In this document: piece after piece, positions 26,607-34,478 of the stretch
Numbering within the stretch: the first letter of the stretch is position 1
How the letters are laid out: each line of letters begins with the position of its first letter
NCBI GenBank assembly: GCA_964612555.1
Contig: CAZTBW010000001.1
Location: 124,001-188,000, forward strand
Direction of reading: 5' to 3'
DNA length: 64,000 bases
Source of the DNA: DAOLCO01 sp964612555
GTDB taxonomy: Bacteria > Bdellovibrionota_C > UBA2361 > SZUA-149 > DAOLCO01
The notes under the pieces: generated by a model
What the model was told of the DNA's origin: nothing
The model's database searches: none
What the model saw: only the letters and a program-made list of their open reading frames with translations
Made by a program: the position numbers and the translations under genes

Positions 26607-27053
26607 ATGATTAGTGAAAAATTTAGAAATTACGAGCTTATTATCGTGTTTAATCCTAATACTCAGGAGTCCGCGGTACAGGAAAGGATTTCAAAAATTG
26701 ATGAGATTGTTAAGAAGCATAACGGAGAAATCTCAAATCGTGAAGTGTGGGGAAAAAGATCACTTGCTTACCCGATAAGCAATTACAAATATGGTCTGTT
26801 TGTGGTTCTTACAATTAAATCTGAAGGGTCTGTTGTGACTGAAATTAACAGAATGCTCAGAATATCTGATGAAGTACTTAGAAATACCCTGGTTACAAAG
26901 GATAAGTACTCTCCAGACCTGAATGGCAGATTGAAGGGTGATTTTACCTATGGGTACAAACCACCTCATGCTCAATTTAATCCATTTATGGGCGATTTTA
27001 GTGATGATGCGGATGCGGACGAAACTGAAGTTTCTGAAAGTACGTCAGTATAG
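26607..27053 (+). CDS. rpsF: 30S ribosomal protein bS6
   Basis: A 148-residue bS6. The core NYELIIVFNPNTQE, WGKRSLAYPISNYKYGLFV and NRMLRISDEVLRN match the family. A C-terminal extension of about 40 residues is rich in acidic residues. In most bacteria rpsF is followed by rpsR (bS18) and then rplI; here rplI follows after 50 bases with nothing between. bS18 is the 30S partner of bS6, so its gene is presumably elsewhere. Confidence 0.95.
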   Translation: MISEKFRNYELIIVFNPNTQESAVQERISKIDEIVKKHNGEISNREVWGKRSLAYPISNYKYGLFVVLTIKSEGSVVTEINRMLRISDEVLRNTLVTKDKYSPDLNGRLKGDFTYGYKPPHAQFNPFMGDFSDDADADETEVSESTSV

Positions 27054-27103
27054 TTTTTATATTTTATTAAATTTTTTGTTTCTTTATTCTTAAAAGGGGA
27101 CAT

Positions 27104-27682
27104 ATGGATATTATATTAGTTAATGATGTGGCAGGGGTTGGAGATATTGGAGAGGTGGTGCAGGTACGTCCCGGGTTTGCCAGAAATTATCTTATACCTA
27201 AAGGCTATGCGCTTGAAGCAAGTGCGCAAAGTGCGCGTGCGATCAAGCATCAAATGAAGCAGATTGAAGCAAAGAAGAAGCGTTTAAAGATAGAAGCGGA
27301 GAAAAAATCCGAGGAATGGAAACAGCTTGTAGTTAAAACAAGCCTTCGTGTAGGGTCCGGGGGTAAAGTTTTCGGGTCTCTTAATGCAAAAGATATTGCG
27401 GATGCGCTCAAGGAACAGTGTTCAATCGAAATTGACAGAAGGCGAATACTGCTGACAGAGCCTCTTAGAAAACTCGGGAAGTTCCCTGTTAATGTAAAGC
27501 TTCATGCTGATGTTGTTTCTCAGTTTACGGTTGAAGTAGTTGCTGCTGCCGCCACAGAGGAAGAGGAAAAGAAAGCCGCGGAAGAAGCAAGAATACACAT
27601 CGAAAACGCAGCCAGAAAGAAGAAACAAAAGAGTGAAACAGAGGAAGCAAGTGAAGAACCGCTTCCTGATTCAGCCGAATAA
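27104..27682 (+). CDS. rplI: 50S ribosomal protein bL9
   Basis: A 192-residue bL9. The N-terminal domain MDIILVNDVAGVGDIGEVVQVRPGFARNYLIPKG is nearly canonical and is followed by the long connecting helix rich in Lys and Glu. The C-terminal RNA-binding domain is FGSLNAKDIADAL. A charged extension of about 40 residues (AAEEARIHIENAARKKK) goes beyond the usual 150-residue length. AAAGGGGA precedes the ATG (27094-27101). Confidence 0.95.
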   Translation: MDIILVNDVAGVGDIGEVVQVRPGFARNYLIPKGYALEASAQSARAIKHQMKQIEAKKKRLKIEAEKKSEEWKQLVVKTSLRVGSGGKVFGSLNAKDIADALKEQCSIEIDRRRILLTEPLRKLGKFPVNVKLHADVVSQFTVEVVAAAATEEEEKKAAEEARIHIENAARKKKQKSETEEASEEPLPDSAE

Positions 27683-27711
27683 TCTTTTCTTTTCAGAATT
27701 TTAAGCAGTCG

Positions 27712-27755
27712 TAGCACATATATTTTGCAGGTTACCTCTGTAGTGATATGTGCTA
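27712..27755. promoter_or_regulatory. Inverted repeat spanning the start codon of the LamG-like gene
   Basis: TAGCACATAT (27712-27721) and its exact complement ATATGTGCTA (27746-27755) flank a 24-base spacer. The right arm contains the ATG at 27748. In RNA the hairpin would mask the start; in DNA it could be an operator. It has no following T tract, so a terminator for rplI is less likely. Confidence 0.4.
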
Positions 27756-28599
27756 TACCTTTCCGGTGAGTTCGAAAACGTCATTAAAATATTTTTTTAT
27801 TCTTATACTGTGCGTTCTGGTACTGTCGGTTCTCTTTTTTCTTTTGAAAAAGATGAACCCCTCAAGCAGGGAAGCTAATGGTCGGACAAATGTAATATTG
27901 TCTTCTGAAGAACTTCCGGAGGTAGACACTCTGGAGGACAAAACCATTCAAGATGATCGGCACAGTATAATCATTCCTTCAAAAAAAGAGTTCTCTCCCG
28001 ATCAATCAAAAGTGACTGTCATAAGCTTTTACTTTTATCAGGAAACCCCTCCTGTTTTCAACAGACGACAAAAACTGATTATCCACTATCAGGAAGACAA
28101 AATACCTTATCCGGGCTGGGCAATTGCTTTTAGAAGATTTCCTTCCTCGAGTCGTTTTGAGTTTTATGTTAAGGATAAAAATGGTGCCGGGGGATGGTTC
28201 AGTTTTGAAGGAGTTCATCTGGAAAAGAACAAATGGTATGCCATTACCTTTGCCTTAAAAACAAATGAGTTTATATTTTCTTTATTCACCCCTCTCACTG
28301 AGGAGATGAAACCTTCCGGTAAAAGTAAAAAACTGGGTGGATTTCCGCTTTCCGGAATACAGAACGTGGAAGCAAACTCCAAATTGCAAATAACCTCAGG
28401 TAAACCAAGAATAGGACCCTTCAGGGGCAATATTAAGGGTTTAAGTATTTTTCAGCTTGATGATTTACCAAAAGAAAAGATTTTCATGTCACACGCAAAG
28501 GAGGGAAGTTCTTCCTTGTTAAAAGAATATTCCAGCCATTGTATTTTATCTTTATTGGAAGATGAACGAGCAGGCTCATGCAAATATTCTCATCCATAA
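27748..28599 (+). CDS. Membrane-anchored LamG/concanavalin-like protein, hypothetical
   Basis: A 283-residue protein with one transmembrane segment near the N-terminus (YFFILILCVLVLSVLFFLL) and an outward domain of about 220 residues. That domain has beta-rich segments with a LamG-like pattern (WAIAFRRFPSSSRFEFYV, WYAITFALKTNEFIFSLF, GNIKGLSIFQLDDLP), typical of carbohydrate-binding jelly-roll folds. The last 22 bases overlap the O-antigen-ligase-like gene, so the two are probably made together. GTG 27766 is an alternative start. Ligand is unknown. Confidence 0.72.
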   Translation: MCYTFPVSSKTSLKYFFILILCVLVLSVLFFLLKKMNPSSREANGRTNVILSSEELPEVDTLEDKTIQDDRHSIIIPSKKEFSPDQSKVTVISFYFYQETPPVFNRRQKLIIHYQEDKIPYPGWAIAFRRFPSSSRFEFYVKDKNGAGGWFSFEGVHLEKNKWYAITFALKTNEFIFSLFTPLTEEMKPSGKSKKLGGFPLSGIQNVEANSKLQITSGKPRIGPFRGNIKGLSIFQLDDLPKEKIFMSHAKEGSSSLLKEYSSHCILSLLEDERAGSCKYSHP

Positions 28600-30494
28600 G
28601 ATATTACTCTACTTTGCTGTTTGGCTCTGTCATATCAATTATATGTATTGCCTTCTCCTTTTCTCTTTTTCATAATTCTCACCTCGACGCAACACTTGCG
28701 GTAAGTCCCTGGCTGTGGGTGGTTTTATCTTTTATTGGAGCAGCCCTCTTAACGGCTCCCTTTTTATCCAAAGAAAATCAAGCTCTGACTGTAGTCTCTT
28801 TTCTTCTTTTTGGAGCGTTCGCGGGGGAAGTGTTTTACCGGACGGGTTTTCATTTGTTGCTTCTCAGTTTTATTCTGTCTGAGTTTATTTCAAGAACCAG
28901 GACTGATATAAATACCAATGAAAGAAACTTGATTTCATTGATCAGCTCTTGTTTCTTTATTTCTTATTTATACGGTTTTTTTACTTTTCTCTGGCATGAG
29001 TTTGATCATGTTATTTTCTTTGATATTTTAGAAAATACCAACTCGGTGCTCCTTTCTCTTAAGGAAAGTGGTGCATATGAATCCGCTAAAGACTTTATCT
29101 ACGCACTTGAATTTATTTCACTTGGGATTTTCTTTAATATTTTTCTTAAAAAAACGAATCTTCAAATCCTAAAAGATAGTCTCTCAAAGGCTGTTCTTGT
29201 TGCTGTTTTTACTATACCTTTATATCTGGTGCTGCAAATAAGTCAGTTTCATTCGTTTTTTTCTCTAAATCAAAATGCATTCTGGAATTTTTCAGGTAGA
29301 TATTCCGCCATATTTTCAGACCCCAATGCCTTTGGTCTCATGAGTGGAGTCTTACTTCTGTTACTTCCTTTTTTATATAAGAATTTTATAGTTTTGATAG
29401 GGCTTGCAGTCACTCTGATTACGGTAAGTGCGTTTTCCGGTTCCAGAACTTTTTTTATTTTTTTCATAGCTTTTATTCTTTTTCTCATCAGGAGCCTCTA
29501 TATTAAAAATAAAAACCAAAAAAAGACGTTTATAATAACTTTTTCAATTTTTGCTATCCTCTTTTCCATGCTCCTTCTTTTCAAGTCCCCATCTCTTGAA
29601 AGAATTACAGATACGCTGAGCCCTTCCAAAATCAGCTCCATGTTTGAAAGTAGGCTTGTCTTTAGTCGAATAGCCCTTTCTGCAATTTATGAAAATCCAT
29701 TTCATGGACTCGGGCTTGGGAGATTTTATACTGAACAGGAGAGGATAGCTGAAAACCTTCAAATTGAGCTTACCAGTTGGAGAGATAACGCTAATAACTA
29801 CTACCTCCATATGGCAGCAGAGCAGGGGATACCGGGGCTTCTGATAATACTTCTGGCTTTTTATTACATTTATTCGTGTTCAGGAGGTTTTCAAAAGGAG
29901 TTTTATCTGAAATTAATTCTTGGAGTTTTTCTATTAAGCCTTTTCACGGGACCTCATATATTCTTTCTTGAAGTAAGATCAGCATTTTTTATTCTTATGA
30001 TCTTATTATTTATGAGTACGCCTCGATCAGAGAATAGAATAGCTGGTTACAAAATATTAGCAGTTATTTGTATTCTGCTTATATTCTGCTCTCCCTGGTG
30101 GTATGGACGGAATAAAAATCTGGGATTGTATAAAGAAGAGTTTTCAGAAGGTTCTGAACCTTATCAGTGGACTGCATCTCGTACTATAATTAACAGCATA
30201 AACCCAAATGTTGATTTCATATATATCAGGAATATTCTTCATCCGTTTCTTTCAGAGATTGATCGCAATAATTTCTATACAATCTCTTTTTACGACAAAG
30301 CATCTTCAAGGCTGATTTTTTCAGAATCCCTTCCTGTTTCTGAAGTTAAAGATGAGTGGTTAAAAGTAAAAATTCCTAAAGAGGCTAATAAAATAATTTT
30401 TGAAACACCTCACCCCATAACTCCTCAAAAAATTGGGCTTTCAGAGGATTACCGTTCACTGGGAATACAGATTAAAATCAGAAATGTCTTTTAG
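28578..30494 (+). CDS. O-antigen ligase / Wzy-like polytopic membrane protein
   Basis: A 638-residue protein with about 12 hydrophobic segments in the first 500 residues. The central SGRYSAIFSDPNAFGLMSGV and the following GSRTFFIFF, then NPFHGLGLGRF and NNYYLHMAAEQGIPGLL, form the Wzy_C / O-antigen ligase pattern. These enzymes join or polymerise glycans on lipid carriers at the outer face of the inner membrane. The last 140 residues after the final membrane segment are hydrophilic and beta-rich, an unusual tail. It overlaps the LamG-like gene upstream. WaaL versus Wzy activity cannot be separated here. Confidence 0.82.
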   Translation: MQIFSSIRYYSTLLFGSVISIICIAFSFSLFHNSHLDATLAVSPWLWVVLSFIGAALLTAPFLSKENQALTVVSFLLFGAFAGEVFYRTGFHLLLLSFILSEFISRTRTDINTNERNLISLISSCFFISYLYGFFTFLWHEFDHVIFFDILENTNSVLLSLKESGAYESAKDFIYALEFISLGIFFNIFLKKTNLQILKDSLSKAVLVAVFTIPLYLVLQISQFHSFFSLNQNAFWNFSGRYSAIFSDPNAFGLMSGVLLLLLPFLYKNFIVLIGLAVTLITVSAFSGSRTFFIFFIAFILFLIRSLYIKNKNQKKTFIITFSIFAILFSMLLLFKSPSLERITDTLSPSKISSMFESRLVFSRIALSAIYENPFHGLGLGRFYTEQERIAENLQIELTSWRDNANNYYLHMAAEQGIPGLLIILLAFYYIYSCSGGFQKEFYLKLILGVFLLSLFTGPHIFFLEVRSAFFILMILLFMSTPRSENRIAGYKILAVICILLIFCSPWWYGRNKNLGLYKEEFSEGSEPYQWTASRTIINSINPNVDFIYIRNILHPFLSEIDRNNFYTISFYDKASSRLIFSESLPVSEVKDEWLKVKIPKEANKIIFETPHPITPQKIGLSEDYRSLGIQIKIRNVF

Positions 30495-30619
30495 GGCAGA
30501 ATCATAAAACATTTTTTCTAAATTTGTCCTATTTTAGACAAGTGTGATTTTTTTTGGCTTTAGCTTTTTTCTGCTGTTAGAATCAATAGATACTCCGGAT
30601 TGAAAGAGCAGAGGTTTCT

Positions 30620-30979
30620 ATGAGTTCTCAGATAGTTCTTCTTATTGAAGATGACCTGAATGTTTCATCTAGTCTCTCTGAGGTATTAAAGTTATGTGGA
30701 TTTCTGGTTATATCTGCTCACTCTTCTGAAGAGACCATAAATTTTCTTCATTCAGATATTATTCCTGATTTTATTATCCTTGATTATGCCATGCCGGGAC
30801 TTGATGCTGAAACACTGGTTCCCATGGTCAAAAATCTTTACCCACAAGCTAAGATCATCATTGCAAGTGGTTACTCTGAAGACATGGTAAGAAGAAACTC
30901 TTCACTTGATTGCATTGATAAATTTATTGCAAAGCCATTCAGCCCCAATCTGCTGGTTCAGGAGATCAAACTTTTATAA
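30620..30979 (+). CDS. Single-domain response regulator
   Basis: A 119-residue stand-alone receiver. The acidic pair is D11-D12 (LLIEDDLN), the acceptor is D55 (IILDYAMPG), and the conserved Ser and Lys are in IASGYS and IAKPF. There is no output domain, so it may act by protein interaction or as a phosphate relay. No kinase gene is adjacent; the nearest are at 592 and 43326. GAGGTTT lies before the ATG. It converges on the LysR gene. Confidence 0.9.
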   Translation: MSSQIVLLIEDDLNVSSSLSEVLKLCGFLVISAHSSEETINFLHSDIIPDFIILDYAMPGLDAETLVPMVKNLYPQAKIIIASGYSEDMVRRNSSLDCIDKFIAKPFSPNLLVQEIKLL

Positions 30980-31015
30980 AATAAAAAGATTTCCATAGTT
31001 AGTGCCTCGAAAGGA

Positions 31016-31909
31016 CTAGACATTACTCATTTCTTCCTTTAGTAGCCGGATAAATGTCTGCACCGGTTTTGCAATCGAACGATTTTTCTTAACCAGAATT
31101 CCTGTTTCAGCAATACCAAAATAATGACTCATGTTTTTTACAAAGAGGGATTTCTTGTCCTGTTCAGTTACATAGTATTCATTTATAATGGAAATACCAA
31201 GATCCATCTCCACATAAGCTTTTATAGCAGACCTCCCTACGACTTCCATTGTGAGTTCATAATGGAGGTTTGCTTCAGAAAATGCGCGATCAATCATTTT
31301 TCTTGTATTGGAGTCAATATTCGGGAGAACTAGCGGATACCTCGAAATATCCTCTAAGGTAATGCTATCTTTTTTTGAAATCTCATGTTTCTTGTTTGCA
31401 ATCAGGATCCTGTTATAGCGGGAAAATATCTGATAATCGAGCCCGGGTGGTATGGTGTCAAGGGAGCTGATACCGATATCCACCTCTCCATTTTCAACCA
31501 TTTTTATCATTTCTTTTCTTGGGCGATTAAGAATAAGAAGTTTCACCTGAGGATAGAGTTCTTTAAATCTCTTTATGACCGGAGGCAAAAGATAGATCAT
31601 CACAGAACTGTGAGTAACAATTTGAAGGCTACTTGTGTGAAATAATCCCCGGGCTTCGTTGAACTTTGACTGAATAGAAGAAAACTCGTGCAGTATCGGA
31701 GTAGTGATTTCGAGAAAAAGCTCACCTTCTTTGGTTAGTGAAACTTTTTTGGGACCAAGGCGCTCAAACAGTTTCACTCCCAGCTCTTCCTCTAGCGATT
31801 TAATCTGCAAACTTATCGTAGGCTGAGTCCTGTGAGTCTTCTGGGCAGCCACGGTGAAGTTAAGATACTTTGCTACCGCATGAAATCCTTTCAGATGCTG
31901 AATTTCCAT
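31016..31909 (-). CDS. LysR-family transcriptional regulator
   Basis: A 297-residue LTTR. The N-terminal winged HTH is FHAVAKYLNFTVAAQKTHRTQPTIS split over residues 9-33, followed by the linker helix LEEELGVKLFERLGPKKVSLT. The effector domain covers residues 90-290 with LQIVTHSSVMIYLLPPVI and GEVDIGISS. The style is closest to CysB/Cbl-like regulators, but the inducer is not evident. The tyrosine recombinase gene lies 70 bases upstream on the same strand. No divergent target gene is next to it. Confidence 0.9.
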   Translation of the reverse strand: MEIQHLKGFHAVAKYLNFTVAAQKTHRTQPTISLQIKSLEEELGVKLFERLGPKKVSLTKEGELFLEITTPILHEFSSIQSKFNEARGLFHTSSLQIVTHSSVMIYLLPPVIKRFKELYPQVKLLILNRPRKEMIKMVENGEVDIGISSLDTIPPGLDYQIFSRYNRILIANKKHEISKKDSITLEDISRYPLVLPNIDSNTRKMIDRAFSEANLHYELTMEVVGRSAIKAYVEMDLGISIINEYYVTEQDKKSLFVKNMSHYFGIAETGILVKKNRSIAKPVQTFIRLLKEEMSNV

Positions 31910-31979
31910 AAACTGTGAACTATAGAGATTATTAATCTAATAGCAATATACTATTAGAATTAGTTATGTTTTACAAGTT

Positions 31980-33077
31980 TTACTTTCTCATTGTTTCTTC
32001 TTTTTTCTCTATAGCTCTTGCCAGTTCTTCTTTTGTTCGTTCGGTGTACCTCATGGTGGTTCGTACATCGCTGTGTCCAAGTGCCTGGGCTACGAGTCTG
32101 ATGTCGTTTGAGGTATTAAGAAGACCGTGGGCGAAAGTGTGGCGGAGTTTATGCGGGTGAAGGTGTGGCATTTCTTCTTCGTGAAGGCTTTGTGCCTTTT
32201 TCCCAAAATCAGAGATAATCCTCCAAAGAGTCTTTGGAGCCAGCGAAAAGGATTCTGCTTGCAGAAGACTTGCCCTGTGCGTGCTTATGAAAACAGGTAG
32301 AAGTGTCCACTCATGTTGATTCCATGAAAGAGAGCCGGGATATTTTATAACAACTTCAGATTTACTTTTTTCCATATAATGATCAAGTATCTGGCGAAGC
32401 TCTGCATGGACATATACATCCCTGAACCGTTTTCCCTTGGTCTTTACATTTTTAATCCAGCTTCTGTCCTCAGTAACCTGTCCTCGTTTCAGGAAACGGA
32501 TTTCATCTGCTCTCAGACCCGTTCCAAGTAAAAATTCAATAATCATACTGTTACGCACTGACTGGAAAGAGTCAGCCTGTTCTTCCTGAATTATCCTGGA
32601 TGCTTCCTTTAAAAGACTGACTTCTTTCTCTGAAAGTCCCTGAGGTTTACTTAACTCATAAACAGGTGCTTTTACTTCACGTGCAGGGTTTACAAACCCC
32701 GAAACCCTCTCAGCAAGTGTTCTCCCTAAATGTTTAATAGTGGCAAGCCTTCTGGCTACAGTTGATGGGGCTTCGCCTTTATCAAGCAAGTGATCAACAA
32801 AATTTTTAGTTTGCTGCATAGTCCATTCTCTCAAAAGAACTTCATCCGGAGAACGGGCAGTGCCCGCAATAAATTTCATGAAATATTCAAGGTCATATTT
32901 TTTAGCTCTTGAAGTATGCCCTTTTCCGGAAGCATAATAGGTAATATAGCTTGAAACTATGTTAAGTAATAACTCGCCGTGAATGTTTCCGGGAAGCTCA
33001 GAAGTTGATACTTGATAAATAAAGTCGGTATCGTAGTTGGAGGAAAGTCTCAGGGAAGGGGAGTGTTTTGATTGCAT
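31980..33077 (-). CDS. Tyrosine recombinase (XerC/XerD-like)
   Basis: A 365-residue integrase-family recombinase. The N-terminal SAM-like domain binds the core site. The catalytic domain has all expected residues: Arg in GTGLRADEIRFL, Lys in KTKGKRFRDVYV, His-x2-Arg in HPHKLRHTFAHG, His in ALGHSDVRTT, and nucleophile Tyr in MRYTE. It is 60 residues longer than typical XerC/D, with an insert before the HxxR motif. It could be a chromosome-dimer resolvase or a mobile-element integrase. No dif-like site, attachment repeat or integron cassette was found next to it. Confidence 0.9.
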   Translation of the reverse strand: MQSKHSPSLRLSSNYDTDFIYQVSTSELPGNIHGELLLNIVSSYITYYASGKGHTSRAKKYDLEYFMKFIAGTARSPDEVLLREWTMQQTKNFVDHLLDKGEAPSTVARRLATIKHLGRTLAERVSGFVNPAREVKAPVYELSKPQGLSEKEVSLLKEASRIIQEEQADSFQSVRNSMIIEFLLGTGLRADEIRFLKRGQVTEDRSWIKNVKTKGKRFRDVYVHAELRQILDHYMEKSKSEVVIKYPGSLSWNQHEWTLLPVFISTHRASLLQAESFSLAPKTLWRIISDFGKKAQSLHEEEMPHLHPHKLRHTFAHGLLNTSNDIRLVAQALGHSDVRTTMRYTERTKEELARAIEKKEETMRK

Positions 33078-33191
33078 GATAATGTATTAATTTATTACAA
33101 ACACGTACCGATGTGCTAATAGTACAGTAAACTGCCGGATGTGCACAATTACTTAATTTACTGAATCATATAAAGCATACCGTTTTCTTTT

Positions 33192-34397
33192 ATGGACAAG
33201 GAACTTAAACAGCTACGGACTGAGCGAGAGCTAAAAGAACTTCGAACCCATATCGAAGAACTCAATTCCAAAGATGACTGGCAAGTACGCCTTCAGGCGA
33301 TTTCTGCTTTGTTAAAAGTTAAGAAAACAACAGAATTTTTTGATGAAGCTATTCCCGTACTTATTGAAAAACTCTCTGACCCACATCATCTGGTTCGTCA
33401 GGCGGCGATTCCGGCTCTTGGTGATATTGGTCCCTATGCAAAGCCTGCCTTATCAGAATTAAGAAGGATTCTTATTGAGGGCAACGATTCTGAAAGAAAG
33501 GCTGCGGTCTATTCTTTGGGAAAGATCGGATTTGAATCGGCTCCCGCCAGTAAGGAGATGATAGAATTACTCCGACTGAATGAGGAAGAACTTGAAAAGG
33601 CTGTTGCCTGGGCACTTGGGGTTATTGGTCCTGATGTTCTGGATGCTCTAATAAAAGGTACTTCTGATCCTCATTCAGGGGTAAAAAGAGGGTGTCTTCA
33701 GGCGATTGGAAATATGGGATCTGTGGCTATTCCCGCAATGGAACATTTAATAAACAGTTTAAAAGATGATGACCCCGGCGTAAGATTAGAGGGAGCAAAG
33801 GCGATAGGGAACCTGAGAGCGGCTCCGGAAATTACTGCTTGTATCTCCTCACTTTCAGAGACTCTAAACGACCCTGACCCTGACGTTCGCTGGACAGTCG
33901 CCGAAGCTCTTAGAAAAATTGGTACTGATGAAGCCATGAGTGCCTGGAGTTCTTATGAAACCATTGACACCATAGAAGCAAGAATGAAACAACTTACTAA
34001 CGAGGATAAGGCAATTCGATTGTCCGCCGCTGAAGCTCTATTTTCTATTCTAGAAAAAGACTCCGAAGTTGATTTCAAGATTATAAAAAAAGCACTGAGA
34101 GATACTTATTATAAGGTACCGATTGCTCTGTGTGATGCTCTGTCGAAGATGGAGGAAGCTGCACTTCCCATACTACCGGAACTACTGGAGCTTTGTGAAT
34201 CTGATGAAACAGCCCTAAGGGTTTCAGCACTTACGACAATTGGAAAAATTGGAGCTTCTGACGATCAGACACTGGAAAAGATAGTCCCATATCTTGAAGA
34301 TACAGATAAAGAAGTGAGAATGGCATGTGGACTTGCGCTTGAGTTACTCGATACTCCACTGGCAAGAAAGGAGTTAAAGAAGTTCAAGTGGACATAA
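33192..34397 (+). CDS. HEAT-repeat protein
   Basis: A 401-residue soluble protein made of HEAT / PBS-lyase-like repeats. Examples are DPHHLVRQAAIPALGDIGP, DDPGVRLEGAKAIGNLRA and DPDPDVRWTVAEALRKIG. No signal peptide or enzyme motif is seen. Such proteins serve as scaffolds or, in some cases, bilin lyases; nothing around it points to bilins. It lies between the divergent recombinase gene and convergent btuB, ending before a strong terminator. Confidence 0.88.
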   Translation: MDKELKQLRTERELKELRTHIEELNSKDDWQVRLQAISALLKVKKTTEFFDEAIPVLIEKLSDPHHLVRQAAIPALGDIGPYAKPALSELRRILIEGNDSERKAAVYSLGKIGFESAPASKEMIELLRLNEEELEKAVAWALGVIGPDVLDALIKGTSDPHSGVKRGCLQAIGNMGSVAIPAMEHLINSLKDDDPGVRLEGAKAIGNLRAAPEITACISSLSETLNDPDPDVRWTVAEALRKIGTDEAMSAWSSYETIDTIEARMKQLTNEDKAIRLSAAEALFSILEKDSEVDFKIIKKALRDTYYKVPIALCDALSKMEEAALPILPELLELCESDETALRVSALTTIGKIGASDDQTLEKIVPYLEDTDKEVRMACGLALELLDTPLARKELKKFKWT

Positions 34398-34431
34398 AAT
34401 GCAAAAATAATCAATAATTACAAGATATTAT

Positions 34432-34463
34432 CCATACCCGATAAGCAACCTTATCGGGTATGG
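34432..34463. terminator. Bidirectional terminator between HEAT gene and btuB
   Basis: A perfect 14-bp stem CCATACCCGATAAG (34432-34445) with CTTATCGGGTATGG (34450-34463) and a 4-base loop. It sits between two convergent coding ends (34397 and 34479). There is no long T tract on either side, but stability is high. Confidence 0.8.
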
Positions 34464-34478
34464 AGGGTCTATATTCGA

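Noticed and set aside
30520..30560. Terminator after the O-antigen-ligase-like gene
   Set aside because: The stem TTGTC/GACAA is only 5 bp and the T-run is ten bases away; may act, but not supported well enough.
31980..33077. Tyrosine recombinase as an integron integrase driving the repeat-flanked genes at the right end
   Set aside because: It is 29 kb away, lacks a recognisable integron-specific insert by eye, and the repeat blocks do not show attC features such as paired RYYYAAC and GTTRRRY cores.
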